Positions 17,540 to 24,834 of a stretch of 45,485 nt of DNA are shown here, one piece after another; the first letter of the stretch is position 1; each line of letters starts with the position of its first letter. The position numbers and the translations under genes were made by a program. The stretch comes from Vibrio qingdaonensis (GTDB lineage: Bacteria > Pseudomonadota > Gammaproteobacteria > Enterobacterales > Vibrionaceae). The DNA is taken from assembly GCF_026191675.1 (NCBI RefSeq), contig NZ_JAKRRY010000043.1, positions 1-45,485 on the forward strand. The letters are read 5' to 3'. The notes below the pieces were generated by a model, which saw only the letters and a list, made by a program, of their open reading frames with translations, was not told where the DNA came from and made no database searches.

Positions 17540-17992
17540 ATGATGGCAAATATGAATTTACAAGGCTTAGACAAATTGGACCGAAAAATTCTTTCGAATC
17601 TTTTATCAAATGGACGCGAATCTATCGCCAACCTATCTCGGAACATTGGTTTATCTCGGACTGCCGTCGCAGAACGAATCAACAGACTCGAAAAAACGGG
17701 TATTATAAAAGGCTACACCGCTCAGATCCGAGTTGAAAATGAAGGACGCAAAGCAGCGAGCTACTTACTTATTTCATGCGAAAAAGGCAAAAAGAATGAG
17801 GTAAGTAATGCCCTCAAAGAACTTCCTGAAGTTCGCCTAACCAGCATCGTGGGCGGCTCTTACGATATTATCGCGCTTATAGAAGCGCCTGATTTACACT
17901 CAATTCACCATTTGTGTAATGAAATTGAATCTTTCGTCGGTATCCGCTCGCTAAACACTACTGTTGTATTACACCAACCGATTAGCCGCTGA
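17540..17992 (+). CDS. Lrp/AsnC-family transcriptional regulator
   Basis: A 150-residue protein with the standard Lrp/AsnC plan. The N-terminal winged helix-turn-helix is at ~10-60 (LDRKILSNLLSNGRESIANL, then GLSRTAVAERINRLEKTGII), followed by a RAM/AsnC ligand-sensing domain (LPEVRLTSIVGGSYDIIALIE, with the G-x-YD motif). It begins 29 bases after tssM and so is probably cotranscribed with it. The V. parahaemolyticus T6SS1 cluster carries a regulator in the same place (VP1407), reported as needed for T6SS1 activity; I cite this from memory. The target site is unknown. The dyad at 12718-12737 upstream of its own operon is a candidate. The effector ligand cannot be predicted. Confidence 0.9.
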   Translation: MMANMNLQGLDKLDRKILSNLLSNGRESIANLSRNIGLSRTAVAERINRLEKTGIIKGYTAQIRVENEGRKAASYLLISCEKGKKNEVSNALKELPEVRLTSIVGGSYDIIALIEAPDLHSIHHLCNEIESFVGIRSLNTTVVLHQPISR

Positions 17993-18005
17993 TCCGTCGC
18001 TCGCA

Positions 18006-18035
18006 TAATAAGCCGCTCAAATGAGCGGCTTATTA
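18006..18035. terminator. Bidirectional intrinsic terminator between the Lrp gene and tssG
   Basis: A perfect 14-bp stem (TAATAAGCCGCTCA with its complement) has a two-base AA centre and lies between convergent genes. It is GC-rich at the core and AT-rich at both ends, so either strand gives a hairpin followed by a short T-rich run. The tssG stop codon lies inside its right arm. It should end both the tssM-lrp and the tssF-tssG transcripts. Confidence 0.85.
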
Positions 18036-19031
18036 GATACTACCAATTACTTTAATCTGCGCATCTTGTGCAGACGGTTTTCCTAGCCAAAATGTTTGTC
18101 CTAAATTATTCCCTTTCCCTTGCCCAAGCATATTCTTTGGTATGCTATCGAGATCGACCGTTAACATGAGATCCCATGACATTGGGTCACGTAGTATGAA
18201 CCGCATCAACGCCACAAGTGTTCTATGTAGCTCCCCACCATTAGAAAACTGTTTAAACGTGGCAAAATTTATGTTGTCGATACACACGTTAAACTTACCA
18301 TTAAGATCCGCTACGCTTTGTCCTAAATGTAAGTTTTGACCCAACAGACAATTTGACCGATTGAGTTTGTTTCTCTGTATCGCTGAAATGTTTACCCTTC
18401 TATATACCCACTCCTCAATCTTTACACTAGACAATGAAAAGTAATGGGCAACAATACCCGAAATCAACTTTGGTGATCGCGTACGTGTAGATAACTGATT
18501 TACATACGAAAGAATTTTGGCACGATCAAGTTCAGCAACGTCACACTCTTGAATCACACTCGATAATCCCGCTAAATGTAACACACGCCCAGAAAATTGA
18601 TCACTCGCCCCACTCTTATATTGAATATGGTACCGATACTTCTTCCATACTCGATAAAGCAAACTGTTGTATCGGTTATGGAAGAAGTCGAAAAAGTCTT
18701 TTACTGGGTTATCTTCAGGATCTCTTCCAGCAAGCTTCTCTGTATAAGTCGCTGGAAGGGGCGAGCTTGAACCATGTAAACCAAGAAAGTTCGTTTCTAC
18801 CCGAGAGTAGTTCCGCCCATTTCGCTCCATATGTGCGATATAATCCATATCACTCTTTGGGAACGACAAGTTTGGTGAGACACTAAATTCAATTCTCTCT
18901 TGATAAAAGTACTTGTTTTCACCCACAGCAACAAAGTCTGTACCGGATTCTAACTGGTAATATTTCTCAAGTAACGAAACCGCCTGATAGAAGCTAAACT
19001 CATTTGTACTGGCAGATAATTGGTTAATCAT
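18033..19031 (-). CDS. tssG: TssG baseplate wedge protein
   Basis: A 332-residue protein starting at the ATG that overlaps the tssF stop (ATGA at 19028-19031); the frame extends further upstream but inside tssF. The sequence follows the TssG/VasB pattern: SFYQAVSLLEKYYQ, then RIEFSVSPNLSFPKSDM, TNFLGLHGSSSPLPATYTE, FFDFFHNRYNSLLYRVWKKYR, and a C-terminal LRFILRDPMSWDLMLTVD. TssG with two TssF copies and TssE forms the baseplate wedge. It is the last gene of the kinase-tssA-B-C-E-F-G operon and ends in a bidirectional terminator. Confidence 0.94.
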   Translation of the reverse strand: MINQLSASTNEFSFYQAVSLLEKYYQLESGTDFVAVGENKYFYQERIEFSVSPNLSFPKSDMDYIAHMERNGRNYSRVETNFLGLHGSSSPLPATYTEKLAGRDPEDNPVKDFFDFFHNRYNSLLYRVWKKYRYHIQYKSGASDQFSGRVLHLAGLSSVIQECDVAELDRAKILSYVNQLSTRTRSPKLISGIVAHYFSLSSVKIEEWVYRRVNISAIQRNKLNRSNCLLGQNLHLGQSVADLNGKFNVCIDNINFATFKQFSNGGELHRTLVALMRFILRDPMSWDLMLTVDLDSIPKNMLGQGKGNNLGQTFWLGKPSAQDAQIKVIGSI

Positions 19032-20776
19032 AATATTGTCTGCTGACCTTCTAAGCTTACCCAATGGTAATTTTCACCACTTGCTTCATCGAAGACTTCA
19101 AGCTCAGTAAAAGAATTCACGCTCGAATAAAGGCGAATAAACTCATTGAGTACGTTAGCCATCAAAAACATATCACCCTCATTGACAAAAAATGTTGAGT
19201 TAGTTACCAACTTGAACTTGTTTCCTCGTACAGATACTCCCCGAAACACTCGATCAATGGGCTTCATCTCTGAAGAAATAATGCCGTCAAGACGATGAAT
19301 AGATGCTCGGTGCGCTTGACGGTCAACTCGAGAATGGAAGTCATATGTCGATAGTAGGACCTTAAGAACATCAATATTTGCCAGAGACAAGTAGTTAAGT
19401 GACATATTCGCAATCAGCTGCCACTGCAGTTCACCGTTCACTTGAGGGCTCACAGATTGTGTTGGTTTTGTTATATTTTTAAACGTCGCATAAGCAGGGG
19501 AATTATGAGTTGTATAGATAACATCGCCGACCGACAAGCGTTCCGCTAAATCTGCATTACTGCACTGTAGCTGCATCAAAACCGTTTCAGTTCCTAAATC
19601 AGCTATATCACCATTATGAGTGTGGAAAGAGATATAACGCTCCAACCCTCGACCACTGACTCTCTCCCCTACCTTCGACTTGTAAAACTCGCGCTTGTCT
19701 CTTTGATTGATATGATGTTCAAATGACTCAAACTCAATGAGAGGCTTACGTCGTCGCTCATCCTTACTCCAACTTTCCACTGTATTGATCGAATACACTT
19801 CATAATGTTCTTGATTGGTACTTTGTGGTCGAACTTTGTATTCGTTTCTTCGGTGCTCGAGGCGTATTGGATCACCATCTTTTTCAAACAAATTGACCGC
19901 TGGTGTACAATGTAAACGTAAGTGTTTATTTTTTAGAACTAGCTCAGATGGCAACGCACGTTTAAAATGAAAACTCATTTTAACAGTACTGCGTTGGGGA
20001 ATGCCTCTTAGCCACTTTAATCCATGTATATCAAAGAACATAAACTTGTCAGGCAAAGAGAAATACTCTTGTAATAGCCGATAGCCCGCAAAGGATTTCT
20101 TGCTGTACGGTAGTAGTGATTCTTCCTCATCATAACCCACCGGTTTCACGAATTCGGGACCTAATCTATGTTTATAGCCTCCACCAACATCAAGCTCAAC
20201 ATAATCAAGATACCTAAATAACCAAAGAAATACCGTTCTTGTTATGTGTATTTCTCCATGAAGGTGTAACCTCAAAGTATCAAGTCCAATTCTCGACAAC
20301 TCTAAGCCATGCTCAGTGGATAACGTAACATCAATACTGGAACTCGTGCGGCTGTTTGTTTGCTCAATATTTGTGATTTTTAGTGGATATAAATCCACAT
20401 CATAGCAAGTCCTGAATTGGCATTGCGTTCCCTCTACCTGCTCGCTAGCCATTTCCGCACCACGCTTAACAACCGTCTTCTCGGTAACACTGCCGGTATA
20501 AGGCTTTAACTCGCTGATACACATTGAAGGTACTGAACGCATATAATGAGGCCAAAGTAACGTCATCATAGATTGAGTCAATTCTGGCAGTTCATCGTCT
20601 ATTTTTTCGCGGATTCGACCAGTCAAGAACGCAAAACCTTCCAAAAGGCGTTCGACATCTGGGTCAAAAGTGCCTTCTGCTAAAAAGTTGGTTAACTTTG
20701 GATTGTATTTGGCAAATTCACTGCCTGACTCACGTAAATACGTCAGTTCATCTTGAAAATATTTGCTGCTACTCAA
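19028..20776 (-). CDS. tssF: TssF baseplate wedge protein
   Basis: About 582 residues. An upstream ATG at 20824 gives a 16-residue extension lying inside tssE. The likely start is TTG at 20776 (SSSKYFQDELTYLRESGSEF), preceded by AGGTG four bases upstream and just after the tssE stop. The opening matches the TssF family (F-x-x-EL-x-x-LRE-x-G-x-EFA, then NPKLTNFL and DPDVERLLEGFAFLTGRI). DELPELTQSMMTLLWPHYMR is also characteristic. TssF binds TssG and TssE in the baseplate wedge. The non-ATG start may reflect stoichiometric tuning. It overlaps tssG by four bases. Confidence 0.93.
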   Translation of the reverse strand: MSSSKYFQDELTYLRESGSEFAKYNPKLTNFLAEGTFDPDVERLLEGFAFLTGRIREKIDDELPELTQSMMTLLWPHYMRSVPSMCISELKPYTGSVTEKTVVKRGAEMASEQVEGTQCQFRTCYDVDLYPLKITNIEQTNSRTSSSIDVTLSTEHGLELSRIGLDTLRLHLHGEIHITRTVFLWLFRYLDYVELDVGGGYKHRLGPEFVKPVGYDEEESLLPYSKKSFAGYRLLQEYFSLPDKFMFFDIHGLKWLRGIPQRSTVKMSFHFKRALPSELVLKNKHLRLHCTPAVNLFEKDGDPIRLEHRRNEYKVRPQSTNQEHYEVYSINTVESWSKDERRRKPLIEFESFEHHINQRDKREFYKSKVGERVSGRGLERYISFHTHNGDIADLGTETVLMQLQCSNADLAERLSVGDVIYTTHNSPAYATFKNITKPTQSVSPQVNGELQWQLIANMSLNYLSLANIDVLKVLLSTYDFHSRVDRQAHRASIHRLDGIISSEMKPIDRVFRGVSVRGNKFKLVTNSTFFVNEGDMFLMANVLNEFIRLYSSVNSFTELEVFDEASGENYHWVSLEGQQTIL

Positions 20777-20786
20777 GTGACACCTG

Positions 20787-21197
20787 CTAAACGTTGAATT
20801 GACCGTCGGTTCCCATATAGACATCTATTGACATCGGAACTTTGCCGCCGTTGTGCAAAACTTCGCCGCAAATTCCAAAACCTAATTGCAGAGGGTTATG
20901 ATGGTCCTCACGGTAATGCACCTCGACATTTCGTAACCGAGGTTCGAAGCTTTCAATCGTGGTTGTAATGTTTTTCTGAATATGACGAACAAGGTTAATA
21001 TTATTCGACAGAACATCATTAAAATCTGGTAAGCCATATTCACTATCAATCATTGCGTTGCCAGAGTGAGTATTGAGCAAATCAGCGAGATGTAGATGTA
21101 TCGACTCAACCAGGTGACGATGCGATACCACCTTCTCATAGCAATTTTTTGGCTCATCCAGTTCGATACGTTCTAAAAGCCGATAACCTTTTTCCAT
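20787..21197 (-). CDS. tssE: TssE, gp25-like baseplate protein
   Basis: About 136 residues. The frame is open to 21251, but ATG at 21197 (MEKGYRLLERIELDEP) has a good Shine-Dalgarno (AGGG, six-base spacing) and removes an implausible 18-residue extension that would run through a terminator-like hairpin. The body has the gp25/GPW pattern: HLHLADLLNTHSGNAMIDSE, YGLPDFND, then IQKNITTTIESFEPRLRNVEV containing the family's EPRL motif. TssE joins the TssF/G wedge and helps initiate sheath polymerisation. It is followed after ten bases by the tssF TTG. Confidence 0.93.
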   Translation of the reverse strand: MEKGYRLLERIELDEPKNCYEKVVSHRHLVESIHLHLADLLNTHSGNAMIDSEYGLPDFNDVLSNNINLVRHIQKNITTTIESFEPRLRNVEVHYREDHHNPLQLGFGICGEVLHNGGKVPMSIDVYMGTDGQFNV

Positions 21198-21210
21198 ACT
21201 TTTCCCTACG

Positions 21211-21237
21211 AAAAAGCAGCCAGAGTACTGGCTGCTT
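21211..21237 (-). terminator. Hairpin with T-run between tssC and tssE
   Basis: On the minus strand a perfect 10-bp stem (AAGCAGCCAG / CTGGCTGCTT) with a four-base TACT loop is followed by a run of five T (shared with the stem end), 19 bases after the tssC stop and before the tssE start. This is intrinsic-terminator geometry inside the operon. Partial readthrough would supply less tssE-F-G than tssB-C message. Confidence 0.75.
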
Positions 21238-21255
21238 ATTGCTACAAACATCTGA

Positions 21256-22731
21256 TTACTGGTCTAGTTTACCAACTAGAGACAGGTCAAAACTTGCACC
21301 CATGTACTTAAAGTGTGGACGTACAGACATTGATACTTTGTACCAACCAGGATCGCCTTCAACATCAGATACTTCGACTTTTGCAGCGCGTAACGGTCGA
21401 CGACCACGAACTTCTGCTGGCGGGTTTTCCTGATCAGAAACGTATTGACGAATCCACTTGTTCAATTCAATTTCTAAGTCAGAACGCTCTTTCCAAGAAC
21501 CAATTTGTTCACGCTGTAATACTTTGATGTAATGAGCTAAACGATTAATAATGAACATATAAGGTAGTTGTGTACCTAACTTGTAGTTCATCTCTGCTTG
21601 TTTACCTTCAGGCGTGTTTGCAAATACTTTTGGCTTCTGTACTGAGTTAGCTGAGAAGAAGGCCGCATTATCAGAACCTTTACGCATTGTTAGCGCGATA
21701 AATCCTTCTTCAGCGAGTTCATACTCACGGCGATCGGAAACCAAGATTTCTGTTGGAATCTTAGTTTCTATTTGCCCCATGGCTTCAAAGTTGTAAACAG
21801 GCAAATCGAAAACCGCGCCACCGCTTTGTGGACCTATGATATTTGGACACCAACGATATTTAGCGAAAGATTCACTAATTTTAGACGCCATTGCATATGC
21901 AGAGTTACCCCAAAGGAAGTTACTATGGCTATCTGTTACCATCTCGTCGTAATCAAATGCCTTAATAGGGTTATCTTCAACTGAATAAGGCGTACGAAGC
22001 ATAAAACGAGACGTACAAAGGCCAACATAACGTGCGTCTTCATGCTCGCGGAACCCACGCCATTTAGTATACTGAGGCCCCTCAAAGACGGATTTAAGGT
22101 CTTTTAAGTTTGGTAGTTCTTCGTAGCTATCGAGACCAAAGAACTGTGATGAAGCCGACGTGATAAACGGTGCGTGTGACATCGCACCGACGTTGCCCAT
22201 GTATTCCATCAGCTTGATGTCTGGTGACGACGCAGAGAGCTGATAATCACAAACAACTGCCGCTACTGGTTTACCACCAAATTGACCGTACTCTCTGGTA
22301 TAGATTTGCTTGTAAAGACCAGATTTAACAACTTCTGGAGCATCTTCGAAATCATCAAGAAGCTCGTCTTTCTTTGCAGAAATCAGTTCTATTTGAATGT
22401 TTTCTCTAAAATCTGTGTGATCAACCAAATATTTCAAGCCACGCCACGTTGATTCAATTGCTTGAACATCATCATTATGAAGAATCGCGTCTACTTGCTT
22501 TGATAATTTCTGGTCAATCTCTGAGATCATAAGATCAACAAGAGACTGATCCACTTTTTCTACAGCGGAATTGCTTAGCAATTCACCAATGAATGCTTCT
22601 ACGCCGCGTTTTGCAACATCAAAACCTTCATCCGTTGGCTTTAAACGTGTTTCATTTAGAATGCTGTCCAGAAGTGAGCCCGATTCTACTAGAGCCGCTT
22701 CTTGTTCTGGCGCTTGTGCTTCTGCTGACAT
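21256..22731 (-). CDS. tssC: TssC, large contractile sheath subunit
   Basis: A 491-residue protein of the expected TssC length. Recognisable segments include DLMISEIDQKLSKQVDAIL, ESTWRGLKYLVDHTDF (the highly conserved W-R-G-L motif), GGKPVAAVVCDYQLS, AYAMASKISESFAKYRWCPN and the C-terminal PGWYKVSMSVRPHFKYMG. TssC with TssB forms the sheath whose contraction drives the Hcp tube, and ClpV then disassembles it. It starts eight bases after tssB with an AAGGGA Shine-Dalgarno. A terminator-like hairpin follows it. Confidence 0.98.
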   Translation of the reverse strand: MSAEAQAPEQEAALVESGSLLDSILNETRLKPTDEGFDVAKRGVEAFIGELLSNSAVEKVDQSLVDLMISEIDQKLSKQVDAILHNDDVQAIESTWRGLKYLVDHTDFRENIQIELISAKKDELLDDFEDAPEVVKSGLYKQIYTREYGQFGGKPVAAVVCDYQLSASSPDIKLMEYMGNVGAMSHAPFITSASSQFFGLDSYEELPNLKDLKSVFEGPQYTKWRGFREHEDARYVGLCTSRFMLRTPYSVEDNPIKAFDYDEMVTDSHSNFLWGNSAYAMASKISESFAKYRWCPNIIGPQSGGAVFDLPVYNFEAMGQIETKIPTEILVSDRREYELAEEGFIALTMRKGSDNAAFFSANSVQKPKVFANTPEGKQAEMNYKLGTQLPYMFIINRLAHYIKVLQREQIGSWKERSDLEIELNKWIRQYVSDQENPPAEVRGRRPLRAAKVEVSDVEGDPGWYKVSMSVRPHFKYMGASFDLSLVGKLDQ

Positions 22732-22739
22732 GGTATCCC

Positions 22740-23246
22740 TTACTCTTCTTTCGCGTCTTGGCTTTCACCAATACTTAGTTCTTCCAAAAGTTTCTTTCTC
22801 GCGTCCTCGTCTTGAAGTACGGCTGCAATTTTCTTTCGAAATGCAGGTACGTTGCCAAGGGGCCCCTTCAATGCAACTAGCGCTTCACGTAGCTCCAGCA
22901 ATCCGTTCAATTCAGGAACGTTTTTCGCAATAGATTCCGGTGAAAAGTCCTTCATGCTTTTGAACGTTAAATCCACGCCAATTGGCGCTCCGTCTTCGTC
23001 AGAAAGACGGTTAGCAACGTTCGCTTTGACATTAGGAGCATAGCCATCTAACACCTCATTGAAGTTATCTTTATCGATGTTAATTGGCGTTCTTTCTTCT
23101 ATTGGCGTTTCATCTGCACGAGCAGTGAAGTCACCGACAACCATCATACTCAACGGCAGTTCTACGTCTTCTTGCGTATCACCTGTCGCTGGAACATAAC
23201 GGATATTAATTCGCTCTTTAGGAGCCACCGAGCCATCACGTGACAT
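22740..23246 (-). CDS. tssB: TssB, small contractile sheath subunit
   Basis: A 168-residue protein with the TssB/VipA pattern: RINIRYVPATGDTQEDVELP, LSMMVVGDFTARAD, RTPINIDKDNFNEVL and LTFKSMKDFSPESIAKNVPEL, then a helical C-terminus. It pairs with TssC in the sheath. Its start has the strongest ribosome-binding site in this operon (AGAAGGA, seven-base spacing), consistent with a protein needed in hundreds of copies. It lies 26 bases downstream of tssA. Confidence 0.98.
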   Translation of the reverse strand: MSRDGSVAPKERINIRYVPATGDTQEDVELPLSMMVVGDFTARADETPIEERTPINIDKDNFNEVLDGYAPNVKANVANRLSDEDGAPIGVDLTFKSMKDFSPESIAKNVPELNGLLELREALVALKGPLGNVPAFRKKIAAVLQDEDARKKLLEELSIGESQDAKEE

Positions 23247-23272
23247 AATTAGTTCCTTCTCTAATTTTGCTA

Positions 23273-24832
23273 CTAGTCATAAATTATTTCCCATTCTTTG
23301 TATTTAGTAGGAAGACGATCTTTGGTTCTGAATAACTCTCGAAGAGTTTTTTGAATTAGACCATCCAACTGCATAGACAAATGGGGTTCCCAGCTAGCAA
23401 GATTAAACTCCTTTTTAACTTCCCATCCTTTCTCTAGGTACGGTAAGCACAAAGGGAATAACCCCGCATTCTGGTAAGCTTTTACCAATTGTAAATACAA
23501 CGTAAACTGCCCTCTTCCTGAGTTATCCAACTCGAGCTTTTGAGACAGTTCTGCTGCGTATTCACCCAGATTTGCAAGGGTGATATCCTCCATTGGCAGT
23601 GAATCATCAGTAGTCACAACAGTCGTAATAACAGCTTGACGACTAGATGTTGCAGCAACACTTGTTGACAACCACTTAAGTGTTGCTTCATCTGCAAATG
23701 GAATGGAATTTTTAAAAGAAAGGTGTTCAATACCCTCAAATCGTTGCACAAACAGTCTCACTTCCTGCTCAACGGCAGAAGCAGCTTCTTGCCATCCCAA
23801 ATTGTTAAGCATCGAATAAACGAAATAATGGCCAGTTAGCCAGAAAGGTGCATCTGTCAATGTACGCTCTAGGCGCTTAATCGTATCCACGTCACTTTCT
23901 TGCATCGCTTTATCTTGATAATTTGATTGCTGATCCGTAGAGACAGCAAGACTCAATTCTGTTTGGTTATTTTGATTTTCAGGTAACCCATCAATGTCAT
24001 ACCAAGTCAGATGCCGATATATTCGATAAGCCAACGAGTTGCTTGGGTCAGAGTAAATCATCATTTCTGCGACTTTTTTTAACGATCGTTTTGATACAGA
24101 GGGGGACGAAAAATCCGTATCAACATCCTGCTCTCTAAACTTTGATTTAGGAGCAAGAGGCTTAGCTTTTTGTACGTCAACAACAGGCGCCTCCAATAAC
24201 GGGGCGGGGTCGATTTCTTTGATATCTGAATGATGCGCTTCAGCAACCTCCGCAGTTTGCTCCGTAACTGCACCTGGTATCACTCCACTGCTTTCGGCAT
24301 TATGAAGAAGTGTATTGAGCTGTGTTTTTATCTCAAAGAAATCAGCTTCAGAGTCATGGAATACATCATCAAGTTGATACTGAAGTTGCCCGATAAGAGT
24401 TAAACATTCCAAAAGCACACTTCTATCTAAAGACTGAAAAGCTAACTTATTGCCCACCAACTTAATTTGGTTATTAAGCCATTCTATCGCCCCATCTCGA
24501 CCTCGTTTTCTTTTTGGATAGAGGTCAGAAGCATATCTAGTCAGGAGTTCATTAAAGAGTGTTAGCCCTAGTTCTAGTCCCACGAGATCGTGCTCTTCTA
24601 CCAAGGAGCGCACTAGGTAGCAGATTGCTTTTATATCTTTACTATGATGTTCTAGAACTTCTGTCGACAACGATTTAACAGCATCCCAATCAACCGTTTC
24701 TCCAAACAAGGAACCAAACTTTTTAACTTCGGACTCCATCCTTTCATAACACGACTCATATCTGGCATCACCACCAGAAGGTGCTTGTTCAGAAATCGGC
24801 GCCAGCAATCGTTCACAATCAATTATTGACAC
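23273..24832 (-). CDS. tssA: TssA, tail assembly protein with VasJ-type C-terminus
   Basis: A 519-residue protein starting with GTG at 24832, two bases after the kinase stop, with GGAAGAG inside the kinase gene as the Shine-Dalgarno. The N-terminal ImpA domain spans ~10-130 (LLAPISEQAPSGGDARYES, then LTRYASDLYPKRKRGRDGAIEWLN). A proline-rich linker follows. The C-terminal half matches the VasJ-type region (DAPFWLTGHYFVYSMLNNLG, EHLSFKNSIPFADEATLKWL). TssA recruits the baseplate and coordinates polymerisation of tube and sheath. A membrane-bound TssA-like paralogue is encoded at 12777-14096. Confidence 0.93.
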   Translation of the reverse strand: MSIIDCERLLAPISEQAPSGGDARYESCYERMESEVKKFGSLFGETVDWDAVKSLSTEVLEHHSKDIKAICYLVRSLVEEHDLVGLELGLTLFNELLTRYASDLYPKRKRGRDGAIEWLNNQIKLVGNKLAFQSLDRSVLLECLTLIGQLQYQLDDVFHDSEADFFEIKTQLNTLLHNAESSGVIPGAVTEQTAEVAEAHHSDIKEIDPAPLLEAPVVDVQKAKPLAPKSKFREQDVDTDFSSPSVSKRSLKKVAEMMIYSDPSNSLAYRIYRHLTWYDIDGLPENQNNQTELSLAVSTDQQSNYQDKAMQESDVDTIKRLERTLTDAPFWLTGHYFVYSMLNNLGWQEAASAVEQEVRLFVQRFEGIEHLSFKNSIPFADEATLKWLSTSVAATSSRQAVITTVVTTDDSLPMEDITLANLGEYAAELSQKLELDNSGRGQFTLYLQLVKAYQNAGLFPLCLPYLEKGWEVKKEFNLASWEPHLSMQLDGLIQKTLRELFRTKDRLPTKYKEWEIIYD

Positions 24833-24834
24833 TA

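Noticed and set aside
20787..21251. tssE starting at 21251
   Set aside because: The added 18 residues cross the hairpin at 21211-21237 and are unlike the family; ATG 21197 has a good Shine-Dalgarno.
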